DNA of 64,000 nucleotides, taken from positions 1-64,000 of the forward strand of contig MU404156.1 of the NCBI GenBank assembly GCA_022695795.1. Direction: 5' to 3'. The position numbers and the translations under genes are program-made. How positions within the stretch are numbered: position 1 is the first letter of the stretch; each line of letters opens with the position of its first letter. A model generated the notes under the pieces. It was not told where the DNA came from. It worked only from the letters and a program-made list of their open reading frames with translations, and ran no database searches. The stretch comes from Biscogniauxia marginata (lineage: Eukaryota > Ascomycota > Sordariomycetes > Xylariales > Xylariaceae). Below are positions 46,901 to 58,667 of this stretch, in pieces.

Positions 46901-49295
46901 GCGGTTTTGCCGCGTGTCTGTAGGATCTAGCGCTGTTTTATGGACAGAGCTACGCAGACGCCGCGCTAAAAGGCATATCCTCTTCTATGTTGGTACCAAT
47001 GGAGCTCGCTCGTAGTTCACCTAATACCAACAGTGCTCCATGTTCGCGTGGCCATTTACTAGGATGTTCTTCCACCAAGCTCCGTAGCGTATACATCTCC
47101 TGTGGGTTAACGAAAAAGGGAACACCTGTTCGGATAGACGCCATACACATAAGCGCAGAGCCAACCAACCTTAGGCAACCGAAACCCTGGAGGATTAAGC
47201 AGATATGAACCCTGGTGAGGAACAGCGGCGCTTAAGTTTGTCTGGCGGCTCCACAGCCCCGGGTTAATTGCGAGGAAGCTGGTGTAAGAGCCATGTGAGA
47301 GGGCGTCTAGAATGAAGAAGAGCGAGTACGTGCTTGTCTCTCATCTTGCGTTCTGACTCGATAAGACGACCGGCCCCTCACTCCCGGCCGGCACTGGAAG
47401 CCCCGAGCTTGTGCACGCGCGCGCTGTAGTATCAAGACGGAGAAGGTCGGCTCTTTGTATGGCGGGCTAGCTACGCCAGCCACCTAGGTGGCTCGGGTCC
47501 GAATGCTCTCGACCAACAGCAGGTCTGAGATGTCTTCGGTCGATGTTGTGCGTCAGATCGCGCGCGCTCTGGCCAGGCAGACTTGTCCGCCATGGTCCGA
47601 ACTTCGCTTCGTCAGAAGCAGAGACAGCCTGTTGTTGTGTTGAGCCATCAAAGAATGAGGCAAGTTTGGTGAACCGCGCGCTGAATGAAGCAAGGCAAGA
47701 ATAGACAGGAGTCTTAAAGGAGACTGTTGAAAGAGTCAGAGGCTTCACAACGAAGCGTAGCCATCGTAGGCGAATGACATAAATGGCGCAGAGCCCCCAA
47801 ATCTTACGATGATGATGATGCATCGGTGTAAGACAATAGGATGGATATTGATCAAGCACTCAACCGCTTGAAACCCAACATTCTCAATATTTACTGCGCA
47901 CTGCAGATATACACTCGTCATCCGCATTATCACGCACACTGCCGCTACCCCACGGTCACATTTTCAGCTATTCGTCAGCTTGTCAGCTCGCTGTTCAGCC
48001 GGTTAACAACTAAAGAAGCTGATTTGGCACAGACTCTCACGAGAACTCAACAGCGGATAGTGTCACCTGCGTCGTTGTGTAGTATTTTTTGCCGCTGAAG
48101 ACAAGTTGCAGAACTCAGCTGAGAGGTGAGTCTGAGTGGTGGGAGCTGTCAAGCCGGAACGTCAAATCAAACAGACAAAAATGAGCGGATGCTAATTATA
48201 GATTGGGTATAGTCCCGGCGCTTAACTTGAGTACCGAATACCCCCCCCTGAACCGCTCGAACCATCAAACCAAATCCTGGTATAGCTGCGTGCTAGACCA
48301 AGCACACGAACAAGGGCGTTTCGACGAATCAACATTGAGATCCGCCCTCTCTTCTCAGCGCCTCTGTTGCTAGTCTGCTCACCCACAAGGACTACCTAGC
48401 TTTGAGTAGTCGACCTACAGTTCGGAAGAGGACCCGCCATCATCAAGGCCAGGTGTAAGTCGGTAAGCCTGCCTATCAATACTTTTCAGAGACACCTAGC
48501 TAAAGCAAGTCTTAGACCCTATACCTTTATCTGCAAAGCCGTGGAAACCAGGGAGGGAAAGATAGAAAAGGAAATTGAGCGCAAAGTGCTTGGAGTGTTC
48601 ATCCTGCCGCTTTAGCAGCCAATCCTACACGCTCTCCAACTTACACCATATCTGTAAGTCCAGTTGCGACAGAGGTAGCCACCGGCCACTAGCCCACCAC
48701 TTGCCGCCATCGTCGACCTGATTCGATCATCTTGGCGCCAACTGGTCCTCCCGCAACTCCACTACCTTCAAGGTCAAACCGACGACCCCTGTCCTTATAG
48801 GCATAGCTCGTGTTGGCCTCCGATCCCCCACCGCAATAGCGCGCGCGCGGGCAATAAACGTATCCGTGCTAGTGCTGGAATCTCGTCCATCGTCTAAGCC
48901 TTGACAGCCCCTTGGCTTGGCTCTTTCTGGGGCCACACGCGCACCCACGGTGACCCATCCCGTCCCATTGGATCCGTCCGTCACATCGTTTCTAGCGTTT
49001 CTAGCGGGTGCAGCTAGCTTTCCCGTTTGGCGCCCTCGTCTCAGACCCTTGGACCTATTTCCTACCTTGCAGAGTTACATATTATAACCTTTTGCTCCCC
49101 TTCGTCTGGCATATCTTCATCCCAGGTGCCGACCCTTCCCCTTCCTACGGCGACTTCTCTGTGTGCAGCTTGTAGGCATCTCGATCTCCTGTCATCCTAC
49201 CCTTCATAGTCATTTGCTTGACTTGGAGGCTCACCCAAGAGACACAATCCTGACACCTAGCTACCTGTAAAACCGACCCTCGGGAAAACGTCATC
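40929..49295. other. Gene desert with isolated open segments
   Basis: About 8.4 kb where I can support no intact gene. GC content is near average and there is no RIP signature, so this is not like the right-hand AT tract. Four short open segments look somewhat coding-like (minus 41195-41474, plus 42881-43111, minus 43840-44364, minus 46950-47245) but each is interrupted by stops or frame breaks. A 15-C run followed by 14 A lies at 44690-44720. The last about 700 bp (48.6-49.3 kb) presumably hold the promoter of the next gene. Confidence 0.5.
44690..44720 (+). repeat. C15 followed by A14 homopolymer tract
   Basis: Fifteen C (44690-44704), then AC, then fourteen A (44707-44720), in the gene desert. 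Confidence 0.85.
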
Positions 49296-50033
49296 ATGCC
49301 TACAAGCAAGCCCAAGCTCGCGCAGTTGACGACTCCCGTCACAGCTACTTTCCCGTCTGAACTCTCTGCTCTATCGGCGAAGACACCTCTCTCAGCAGTC
49401 CCGGATTTCATCAAGGAGGAATTCCCCGGTAGCAATCGGACTCCCATCAGCCCGCCTACGGCCTACATGGATTTCCTGAAGGCTATGTCGGCACCCTCGC
49501 CTGTGGTTCCCGAGAAGAGATCGGTCTCAGGCGCATCTACTCCAGAGGCGGAGTCAACGCAGGAGTCAGCGCCTTCTACGGCAAGCAGCGAGCAGACGGA
49601 CTGCTCATGTAAATGCGGGAATCACAAGTCGCCAGCTGCTGTACCGGCGAGTCCGTTCCCCAATCATCCCATGTCTGCGCCAGCAACGGGCGCGACCTCT
49701 TTCCCCAGTTTGCACGTCCCTCCATCACCTGCGGTGTCTAATATAGATTCACCTCTCAGCGCAACAACCGCGCGGTCACCATTCAGCGCAAGATCAGTAC
49801 GGTCACCATTTGACTGGGAAGCGGCACTGAAGTCTCGATATGCGCAGGACTGCAGAGCACAAAAGTCTTCGGGGAAAAGTGTGCGGCACATCCGCGAGGT
49901 CGTCACGAGAACGGTCACTTACACGCCGAGGATGAACCCGGCACCCAAGGGCAAGCGGAGGAGGACGCACTCGAATTGCCCCAAGGCAGAAGTGCCACCA
50001 CCAACCACGACTACGCGATCCAACTCGGCCTAA
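49296..50033 (+). CDS. Ser/Pro-rich protein, family not recognised
   Basis: Single-exon frame for 245 residues starting in a good context (CATCATGCC). I do not recognise a named domain. Visible features: many Ser-Pro and Thr-Pro pairs, including repeated S-P-F units (SPFPNH, SPFSAR, SPFDWE), which would suit proline-directed kinases; the segment SPPTAYMDFLKAMSAP near 52-67; a small Cys cluster CSCKCGNH near 103-110; and a C-terminal conserved-looking block RSPFDWEAALKSRY...RHIREVVTRTVTYTPRM followed by basic PAPKGKRRR, a plausible nuclear signal. No signal peptide or membrane segment. The complexity and C-terminal block argue for a genuine fungal gene rather than chance. It stands alone between two gene-poor regions. 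Confidence 0.75.
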   Translation: MPTSKPKLAQLTTPVTATFPSELSALSAKTPLSAVPDFIKEEFPGSNRTPISPPTAYMDFLKAMSAPSPVVPEKRSVSGASTPEAESTQESAPSTASSEQTDCSCKCGNHKSPAAVPASPFPNHPMSAPATGATSFPSLHVPPSPAVSNIDSPLSATTARSPFSARSVRSPFDWEAALKSRYAQDCRAQKSSGKSVRHIREVVTRTVTYTPRMNPAPKGKRRRTHSNCPKAEVPPPTTTTRSNSA

Positions 50034-53000
50034 ACTTCACCAGCGTCTAACCACCATGACTACATGCCTGCCCAACCAACCTATCCCCCCCCTCAAACCA
50101 CCGAAAGATCCAGTCTTCTCTCAGTATTTCACCCCCACACTACTGCCGAGACCTACCAACAGCACTTGATCTCTTGTTCCATTTGTCCATATCTACCTCT
50201 TATTACTATTATTACTCCTATCGACATAAAGAAAACAACAAATCAGCATCAGCTTGTCCGTCCTTCAACACATTCAGAAGGGACCGTAGAGGTCTCATTG
50301 ACAAAAAAAATCTCGAAAAAATGGAGGAGCAATGACACGAATTTACGTTATGGCTTTTTTTTTTTTTTTTTTTTTAACATCATCTACATACAAAGAGCGA
50401 GGGGTTCTGGCGAAATAATTGTCTCCATCTACCGGCAAGTCTTAAGAGAGCAACGGAGTTAACTGGCGTTGCCGGGCGGCGTCCGCAAATGACCTTCCCT
50501 CCCTCGTGTCCGAGAGTGACAACTTGGCAAGCGTCACCAAGGAAAATATTGAGGTGGGAGGGACTCATCAATGGGTTAAGTTTTTTTTCTGGGTCTTTTT
50601 TATTATTACTGTTGTTGTTAGGGTAAGGAGAGGGAGGAGTGCGGCTATGGAGAAAAATAGGGAGGACGCACGGACGGGCCGCCGAACCAACAAGAACATG
50701 TGAGGGCGAAACGGGGTTCTTACCACCATTCGGATGGGAGACCCGGATGGGGCATGATTGTGTGTTCGTGTGTAGCCAACAGCATTCTTAACTTAAACAT
50801 CGTCACGTACTTGACGCAGCAGCGTCAACACATAGCCCAATAACATCGCCGTTGTTCACCGGCCCGGGATATAAAAAAAAGATCCAACTCGACTCAACTC
50901 GGCTTGAGACATGTATGCATCTGTGATTTGTTTACTTGTTTGTCTTTGGTCTGAAGCAGGTCGCGAAGACTAGGACTACGCGGGAAGCAGAAAAACACTG
51001 TCGTCGAACGCTAGCGGACCTAACGCGACCTTCTATGCGACCCGGTGGTTGCGGATCCCCCGCAAGGCATTGTTGTTTTCGTCTCTATGGCCAGCATCTG
51101 GGCCTCTGTCTTCTTCTCGCTCCTCTGGCTCCGTTGAAGAGGGACCCAACGTTGTCTACCTAGTCTCTGTTGTCCCGACCTTCCCATTCTCTGTCCTTAC
51201 ACCCCTCCACTCGTTACCACGACGCGATCTTGACCGCCAGGAGAAAAGGTAACCAAGAGGAGGGGGAACCACCGGGGGAAGATCCCGTTCGTAACCGTCT
51301 CTTATCACGAATCGTGGAGCAAAAAAAAAAAAAAAAAGAATAAAAAAAAATTTGCCGCGTTGGAATCACTTCGACCCCTACTGATACTTCAAGATCTATC
51401 ACTGTAACAGAGTGAAAAAGGTTACTGTGACGAGGGGAGTCACTAGCATGTAGGTAGGTGTATTATCAAACCGGCACACATCCGTCTATGAACCCCCCTC
51501 CCTGGTACGCCCCTCCCCCTTTTCCTTGGAAACGAAAATACCTTACGCTATCCCTCGGCGCGGGAGCGCATTAGCTACTTACTCGTAAATTGAGATAAAA
51601 AATAAAAAGGGAAACTAGGCAGAACATTTCACTTGGAGGTTATCATCTGTGTTACCTAGTTACATGACTGACTGGCCCATATCTATCTAAAGCTCATGCG
51701 GTCTCCCCTCCTCCCTGATTGGCCTGTCATAAAGTCCCAGAATCCTGGGAATTGCATAGTGGGGCGGGAAGGGAAGGGATAGCGGAGCCTTGAGATAGAT
51801 TTTGGGGGGAGAAGACAGGGGGAGGGAGAGCGACAGGGGCACGAACGTCTATCTTTCTTCAATCCTGCCTATCCCGTCTGTCGAATGAGAAGAGGAAGAC
51901 CGCCACGTTAAGCGCCTAGGCCCTGGGGACCCGCCAGCCAACCAGATGCTCCTATGGAGACGTGAGTGTGTGTGTCGTGCATGGGAGGAGCCCTCCCCCA
52001 ATAGCATACCAGCTGCGTACCGAATTTTCGAAACTACATCTCGGCCTGATTGGTCGCTGCCAGAGAGTAGAGACAGCGGTTTAAGCGCCCGCGACTTGAT
52101 ATATATGTATCTACTACAACTACTAACCTAGCAAGGCAGGCCGGCAGGCACGCTGGCAGCCCGGCAAAAAGACGCAACCCGTGAGGTTCTCTCGTGCTCT
52201 TCCCGGCTTGGTTTTTCCGTTTGCTCTGGGCCTTTGGCGCCCCCTTTCGCCCCCCCTGGCCTGTCAAAATAAGTTACCGCGCGAACGCGTGGGAAGGCAG
52301 ATCAAGTACCTAGTGTACGTACGTACAGTAGTACACTACTACTTACATGCATACGTACATACGATATATCGAGAGCGGTGAGCGAAAGAAGGACCGTTGC
52401 TGGGCCTTAGTTGCCAGCTAGCATCGCTGGCTAGGCCAGATTCTGCTCACGATACATATGTATACACACATACCTATACCGACATCCCTACGGATGGTCG
52501 CTGCCGAGGTGGCGTCTATTCACGTCCAATTTTATGCCGCGGGCTAAACGGAAAAAGGAAGACGAAAGACAATCAGCTACGATCTCACACATACATATGT
52601 ATGTTCTATCTAGGCGGTCTGGCAGTCTGTCATTTTGGTTCCCGTCGGTTTTGCAGCTACCTACCTAAGCCAGTTCGAGCATTGGTGATGGGCCGTGATC
52701 GTCATAAGCAGATATGAAACCCAGGTCAAGGGAGAAGAAAGTAAGTGACCGATGATGAGAGGGGGGGATGGGGGGGGGGGGAGACTTAAGCTAAGCCTGA
52801 GTTCCCTTATCGAACAAACAAGACAAACGCCGTAGGCTACAGTGTTCGAGACATTGCTTACGCAAAGGAATTTTGTTTTTGTTTTACGGCTGCGAGGTGA
52901 CACTGGAATCCCGCTGACGTCGTCGACACAACGGCCGCGCGACACAAGACGACGCCCCTCCTCCCCTTCCGCTCGCCCCGCGTATATGGGAATATCATGA

Positions 53001-54010
53001 CGAGGGCCTGATAGTCAAGCAACTCAAACTTCGGCACCGCACAGTCCAACACAGCCTGCATACGATACATGTGTGCATGGTGTCTACACATAAGACAGAC
53101 AGAAAACAAGCTCATATATGCAGGTAATCCTGACTGGCTGGCTGGCTGGCTGCCATATGGATAACCACCTACCTTTACATTCAACCACGAACAACCCGTG
53201 CCTGGGTTGTGCCCACACTGACTTACGGACCTGACTCGCATCCATTACCCGTAACGCCACCGGGGCGAATGTGATCTAGTCCGCAGTAGCTTCGCTGTTC
53301 TATCATGTACGTATGTATGAAGGAATGGGTGTATGTAATATATACCATGCGCATCGTGCCGTCGACGCGCGATATCGTGTCATTGCGTTGCGAAATTTGC
53401 GGGTCTCGTTGCGTACCTTTCCATCCGTTACATACGTTATACGCGTATAACATGAGCCCACCCGACTTCCGGTACTGCATGTTACCAGGCAGACAGCTTA
53501 TCCTGGCTTGTTCTAGGAAGGACTTTTAATTCTTTCCTCAACTTTTCACCGTTTGCTTCGTATTCGTTCCGTTCCGTTTGCTTAAAGAAAAAAAAAAGTT
53601 TATAGACCACGCGAGAGAGGACAGGGTTTTCTTTCCCGTGGGAAAACTCGGCTTACACGATCCCCGAGTAAGGCCTGCATGGTAATTACCGTGTGACCGA
53701 AAGGGGGTGGGGAGTGGGAGAGCCCGTCGGGATACCCTGAGAAGAAAGACGAAAAAAAAAAAAAGGCCAATACATATATACTAATCCCACGAAGTTTTTC
53801 GGGGCCAGTTCCGGAGTTTCCCAGGCGGGAGGGAAGAAGGGGTAGCAAAAGACTTGAGTGAAGGACGAGGGGGGAAAGGCGGGATAGAAAGAGAGAGGAG
53901 AGAGAAAAGGATCCAATTACCACCATACTCTGCACATAGTCCGTCGTTACTTAGCACTCCCGCAGAACCATAATTGAACGTGTCTTGGGTCAGCGGTGCG
54001 TGATAAGGCA

Positions 54011-54048
<38 letters not shown>

Positions 54049-55571
54049 CTAAGTCATGTAGAGTAGAAAAGAAACTAGGTTATGAGTTTGGGGGGCTAAC
54101 CAGCCCCCCTTTCCCTCCGTGCCGTCCCCGGTAGGTACATGTAGGCTAGGTACGTAAAACGTGTGCACGCATCACATATTAATAAACCTACATACATAGC
54201 ATAGCATAGCATTACGACGTAGGTTAGGTTAGGTAGGTGAAGTAGGTGTAGCGGTTTTAACCATGATATGTAGTGTACCTTAAACCTAGGTATAAAAAAG
54301 AATTCTCCGATGACGAATGACACGAAACCGAAACGAACGAAGCGAATCGAGCCGAACAAACGCCTTCCGGAATAGGAAAAGACTTACATTTTACCCTATA
54401 GTACTAGGTATATGGGCTAGGTAATCCGTAGGTACCTAGGTATATATGTTATATGCTGTAGGTCAGTAACCGGTGCAAGTCACATCATAAAGCAAAGGGC
54501 TTAATCAATAAAAAAGGAGACTCTTCTTATATCGATACTGACGACATTATAGGGCCTTTTTCCCTTTAGATCCCCCCTCTTTTTCATATTTTTCATATTT
54601 TCTTTCCAATCACGAATTAGACGATGACGATGTTTCAGCTGAACGTGTTTTCCAATCAGCGAGCAAGAGAGAGCTTCCGACTAGGTATATGTAAGGCCAA
54701 GCCAACTTCCCCCGATCAAGGGGGGCCCTGCCTGCATTTGTTTCTCTGGAATCTCCGCGGTTTCAAAACTTTCCCTTTCGTCTTAATATGAAAAAGGGAG
54801 TATAGTATATCTACCTACCTATAGGTACTTGCATATACGTATCTCTCTCAACCAACCCCCTCCCTTCTCTCTCTGATATAGCCGGCTGGTCATTAATAAA
54901 GATAGTACGTATCTAGGTACATGTGTTTCGGAAATTATCTAATTTGATGTTTGTTCGGTCATGCTTCCTTTTCACGTGGGATCCATGTATGTTTCTGTAG
55001 ATATGCATCGTTTGCCCCCCGTCACCCCACTTAACTTTCCGCTGTCAGCGTCTATCACAGGCAAGCCGAAATTGTACCTTTTCTCTCTCTTCGTCTTCTT
55101 CCCCCTCGGCTGGGCGAGAGAAGAAAACAGACGAGAGTTCACAGGTGAGTGCCCCTCCCCCCCCTGGACTTGGATAGATACACCGCAACCTCGCAGCCTC
55201 CAGTGCAAGTTGTCCCGCGTGACGTAGTATGATATCCCATGTAACGGCTAGCCGAGGACAACCGACTAGGTTAATCGCATCAGGGGGTCCAAGACGGTGC
55301 CTCAGATGATGCAGTGATGTTGTTTGTATAGATATACTCGACTCGTTTCGTGAGTGAATCCGATTGGTGAAAAAGCGAGTATCCCTGACAATGTTGTTAT
55401 CCAACCGGGAGATAGCCTTAGACATTCAAGGTCATCACATGGATTGACACGCGACCGCTGGGCGTCGTAGAGACGGGTTAGAGATGAACCAACCGCGTAT
55501 GGTCCAGAGCCTGCGATGAGAAACAATGCCGCAGCTGCTCTGGACCCCTTTTGCGCAAAAGTCAACGGTAC
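50034..55571. other. Gene-poor stretch with simple repeats
   Basis: 5.5 kb with no supportable gene. Contains long T and A runs (50358-50375, 51320-51335), a TAG/AGT trinucleotide repeat of about 12 units (54012-54048), TACG/TATG dinucleotide-like tracts near 52310-52370 and TAGGTA/TACCTA clusters at 54210-54250 and 54415-54445. Short frames here carry no domain. Confidence 0.55.
54012..54048 (+). repeat. AGT trinucleotide microsatellite, about 12 units
   Basis: Uninterrupted AGT/TAG repeat in intergenic DNA, ending in a palindromic AGTACT. Likely length-polymorphic. Confidence 0.9.
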
Positions 55572-58231
55572 CTAAACCTCTCGGACCTCCCTAGCCACGG
55601 CACTGCACAGCGCCACCCTGACCCCCGCGCCCGCGAGGACATGTATCCAGAGCCTCTGCGTGTCGCTGAGGCGATCATTCGCGCTCTTGACCTCGGCGAA
55701 CATGCACTCCCTCACCGGCTCGGTCCTCCACAGGACGAGGTCGGGGATACCGCCGCCGCCCCTCTGCCCGTACTCCTGCGCGACGACCTTGCACACGGCG
55801 GCGAGGGCGGCGCCGTCGAAGCAGGCCGCCAGCTCGAGCAGGTCCTCGAGCTCGTAGTCCCAGCTGAGGCCGATGACGCAGGTGCGCCTCGCGCGCTCGC
55901 GGCCGTCAACCTCGGCGATCAGCCGCGCCGCCTCGCCGTTGGCGATCTCGACGAGGCGGTGGTTGATCTCGGACGCGCGCGCCGGGTAAAAGGCGTCCGT
56001 GTGCAGGTCCAGGGGGCAGGTCTGGTACGCCGTCTGGAAGACGTTGGGCACGTAGAGGAAGAGTATGTCGAAGAAGAGGTAGGCGAAGAGGGTCCGTATG
56101 ATGCCTCCTTCAGCGTGGTAGCCTTTCCAGCCTTGGCTTCTGTACCAGCTTAAACACATGGCTTCTACGCTGCACTCGCCCCCTTCCTCTGCCTCCTCAA
56201 CCCATATGGTCTTGGTACTTGGCGCTCGCCCTTGCTTGCCTACGATGTCATCTTTCTTTAACTGGGTGCCCTCGACGTAATACTCCTCCGGCTTCTGCAG
56301 CCGGATATGGCCAAAATCATGTTGTAGACGTTTGGGAGTCTTGAGCTGTTTTTCGAGCTTGACTAGTCGCTTTTGTATGTCATAATGATAGATGAGATGA
56401 CAGTTTCTATCTTCCAGCGCAGCCTCGCAGGTTGTGACTGCAATCTGTTTCCAGTGCCTCTTTTGTGTGTCCACGTCCTTATACGTGGGGTCCGGCTCTA
56501 GAGCATACATATAGTGCTCTTCTAAAAGAGCCTTTCGCTGATACCAAGCACCTCGACGGGCTAAATGGAATAGACTCTGGGCGAGTAATTCAATCAATAG
56601 AGTATGTTCTCGTCGGTGTTCCTTCAACCGGCCAAAGACGTATGCAGCCTTGTGAACAATTCGAGTGTACGAGTGCGCCGGGTTGAGTCGTCTTAGATAA
56701 GCTCCCTCTCCTGATTCATACACTCTATTTTCTTTATCTTGTTCCTCCTGTATCAGAGCCTGCCATCTCGGGTATATCCCCTCAAAGACCTCGATAACTT
56801 TTCGGAAGCCCGATTCCGTGATAGGTCCATTGAATTCTAGGATATTGTCCACCGCATACTCTGTCCTCATCGCAGTTTCAAACTCCAACAGTTGCGACCT
56901 CGAGGCAAATATGTTCGCGGACCTGCTAACAATGTATTGAGGGAAATTGCGCCGGGAAATCTTGGCGAGAATAATGGTGGTTAGGGACTTCTCAGTCCAT
57001 TCCGTAGACCTATAGAATACCAAGTGGACCCTTTCAAAAAGTTTGAATACAGGTAGAGACAACCTAACGCAGGGGCCAGTAATGGCCAAAATCTTGTCAA
57101 GGAAATGTTTCCTCCTATTGGAATCCTCCCCAGTGCTGGGGCCCGGTGAGCCTACCTCTGGTGTCCTGGGTTTAGGAGAGTCGGCAGAGTCAGCAGTATC
57201 AGATCTCCTAAGGCCCATCGAGAAAAGGCTTGCTTGCTGATTGCTCAACTTGCAGATGGACTTTGCAAGGTCGGCCTTGTTCTTCCCGTGTGCCTTAGCG
57301 TCCTTGGCTAAGGCTTTCAGCTCGTCGAGGTTCAGGAGCGAGACGGCCTCCTCTACGCTGCTAACGAAATCCCGAGAGGCATCTGCAAAAGTGAAAGTAT
57401 TCTCGAAAGTACACTGCTCTTGAGCGAAAGTGTTGAGACACGACCCAGGAGACTCCAGAGCTGGTTGTGTAGCCGTGGATCCTTTAGGGAGATCGCGAGA
57501 CTTCTGTAGCTCTCGGACAGCTGCCTCTATGTCTGACATGTCATTGTGGTACCCTATACGAGCAATCCGATGCCATGATGATGTTTTCCTAAGGAATAAG
57601 CGCACATATCTAGCAAGTACAGTGTCAGATTTGACCTTAAATGAACGGCTGCAAGGGGGGTGATTACGGACAGGAACTGAGCCTCATAATCCAGCGCTTT
57701 CCATTGGTCAAAGATGGCTCTCTCCTTCTCATCAAAAAGATGCGACTCTTCGTCGAGAACGGTGTCGAGAGCAAGGTTAAAGGCGTCAACATAAAGAGAG
57801 TTCTTGCCCCTCACCCATTTTCTCGAATCAAGTCGGGCCACGGCGCTGTCTGCCTCATCGCCTTGCGACGCTTTAAATGTCTCGTATTCCTCGAGAGCTT
57901 CTCTGTTCGATTTCACCTCGGGGAGAGAGCTTTCGATAGCAGTTGGTCGAGACGAATGGACGTCTTCGGTCTCGGTCTCGGTCTCGATCTCAGACCTCAC
58001 TGAAATCTCATCATCGAGGCCAGAGGGTTCGGTATCCTCGTCTCGTATACCTTTGGGAAGCGGTTTCAATAAGGGGGCACCAAGCCGGTCCAAATCAGGG
58101 CCCTCGTCGCTCTCATTGGCATGTTCTCTCTTAGTCCTCTTAGTGGGAGGCTCAACTGGTGTATGTGCACTCTTGCCACTACTACACCGGCGATCATTGG
58201 GAAGGGTGGTCTTCTTCAGCCAAGCGTCCAT
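55572..58231 (-). CDS. FAN1: Fanconi-associated nuclease FAN1 (VRR-NUC)
   Basis: Two exons, 58231-57672 and 57609-55572, 865 residues. FAN1 is a structure-specific nuclease that unhooks DNA interstrand crosslinks. The junction restores EAQFL|YVRLFLRK, a conserved family motif; it requires an unusual GTCCGT donor with a CTAG acceptor (62-nt intron). Exon 1 is polar with a short bipartite basic segment (KRTKRE); no UBZ finger is present, unlike human FAN1. A SAP-like segment lies near 285-315 (LNLDELKALAKDAKAHGKNK), then the TPR-like helical region. The VRR-NUC nuclease closes the protein: EGGIIRTLFAYLFFDILF, then GGGIPDLVLW (D810) and FAEVKSANDRLSDTQ (E826, K828), a complete PD-(D/E)xK centre. 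The start at 58231 (MDAWLKK) is the first ATG after the promoter. Divergent from SDC1. Confidence 0.93.
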
Positions 58232-58667
58232 TATATTATAGCATTTCCCGAAAATCACGTGTAGCCATCCCGACCGGATTTGCGAGTAAAAGAGCATTCA
58301 TGACTTCAATGACTTCAATGACTTCATACGTGGGGGGAAACAAACGCGTGGAGACGCGCATTTCTTTTTGCTCTTGACAAGGGTTTGAATTGAGTGACAA
58401 CGCGGTGTCACGGGACAGCGAGTTTAAATTCCTTTGTACCTAAGATTACCTAAGATAAGGTACCTAGTCCGAAGTACCTAACATACCTCCCCATGGATCA
58501 AAACGGCGGCGTTGTTGGTAGCACCGTTTTCCCGCCCCTACCCGCCTCGTCATTCTTTCTAACCTTCATCTCGAGAATTTCACCACCACCAAATTCGCGT
58601 TGATCGCCCTGTCCACTCGTTAAACCCCCAACCGCCCCCTTGCCGCGAAGGAAAAAGGCAAAAAGCC
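58232..58667. promoter_or_regulatory. Shared divergent promoter of FAN1 and SDC1
   Basis: 436 bp separate the two start codons. Within it: CACGTG (58256-58261), three tandem copies of ATGACTTCA (58300-58326), an ACGCGT MluI-box (58344-58349, 113 bp upstream of FAN1) and a TACCTA cluster (58436-58485). Roles are inferred from motif identity only. Confidence 0.5.
58300..58326 (+). repeat. Tandem ATGACTTCA, three perfect copies
   Basis: Three contiguous 9-bp units about 70-95 bp upstream of FAN1. Read on the FAN1 strand each unit is TGAAGTCAT, which resembles a bZIP (CRE/AP-1-like) half-site pair. It could be a binding array or slippage. Confidence 0.7.

Noticed and set aside
50690..50760. 5S rRNA-like GGATGGGAGACC segment
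   Set aside because: Only this short stretch resembles 5S rRNA; the rest of the about 120-nt gene is not present.
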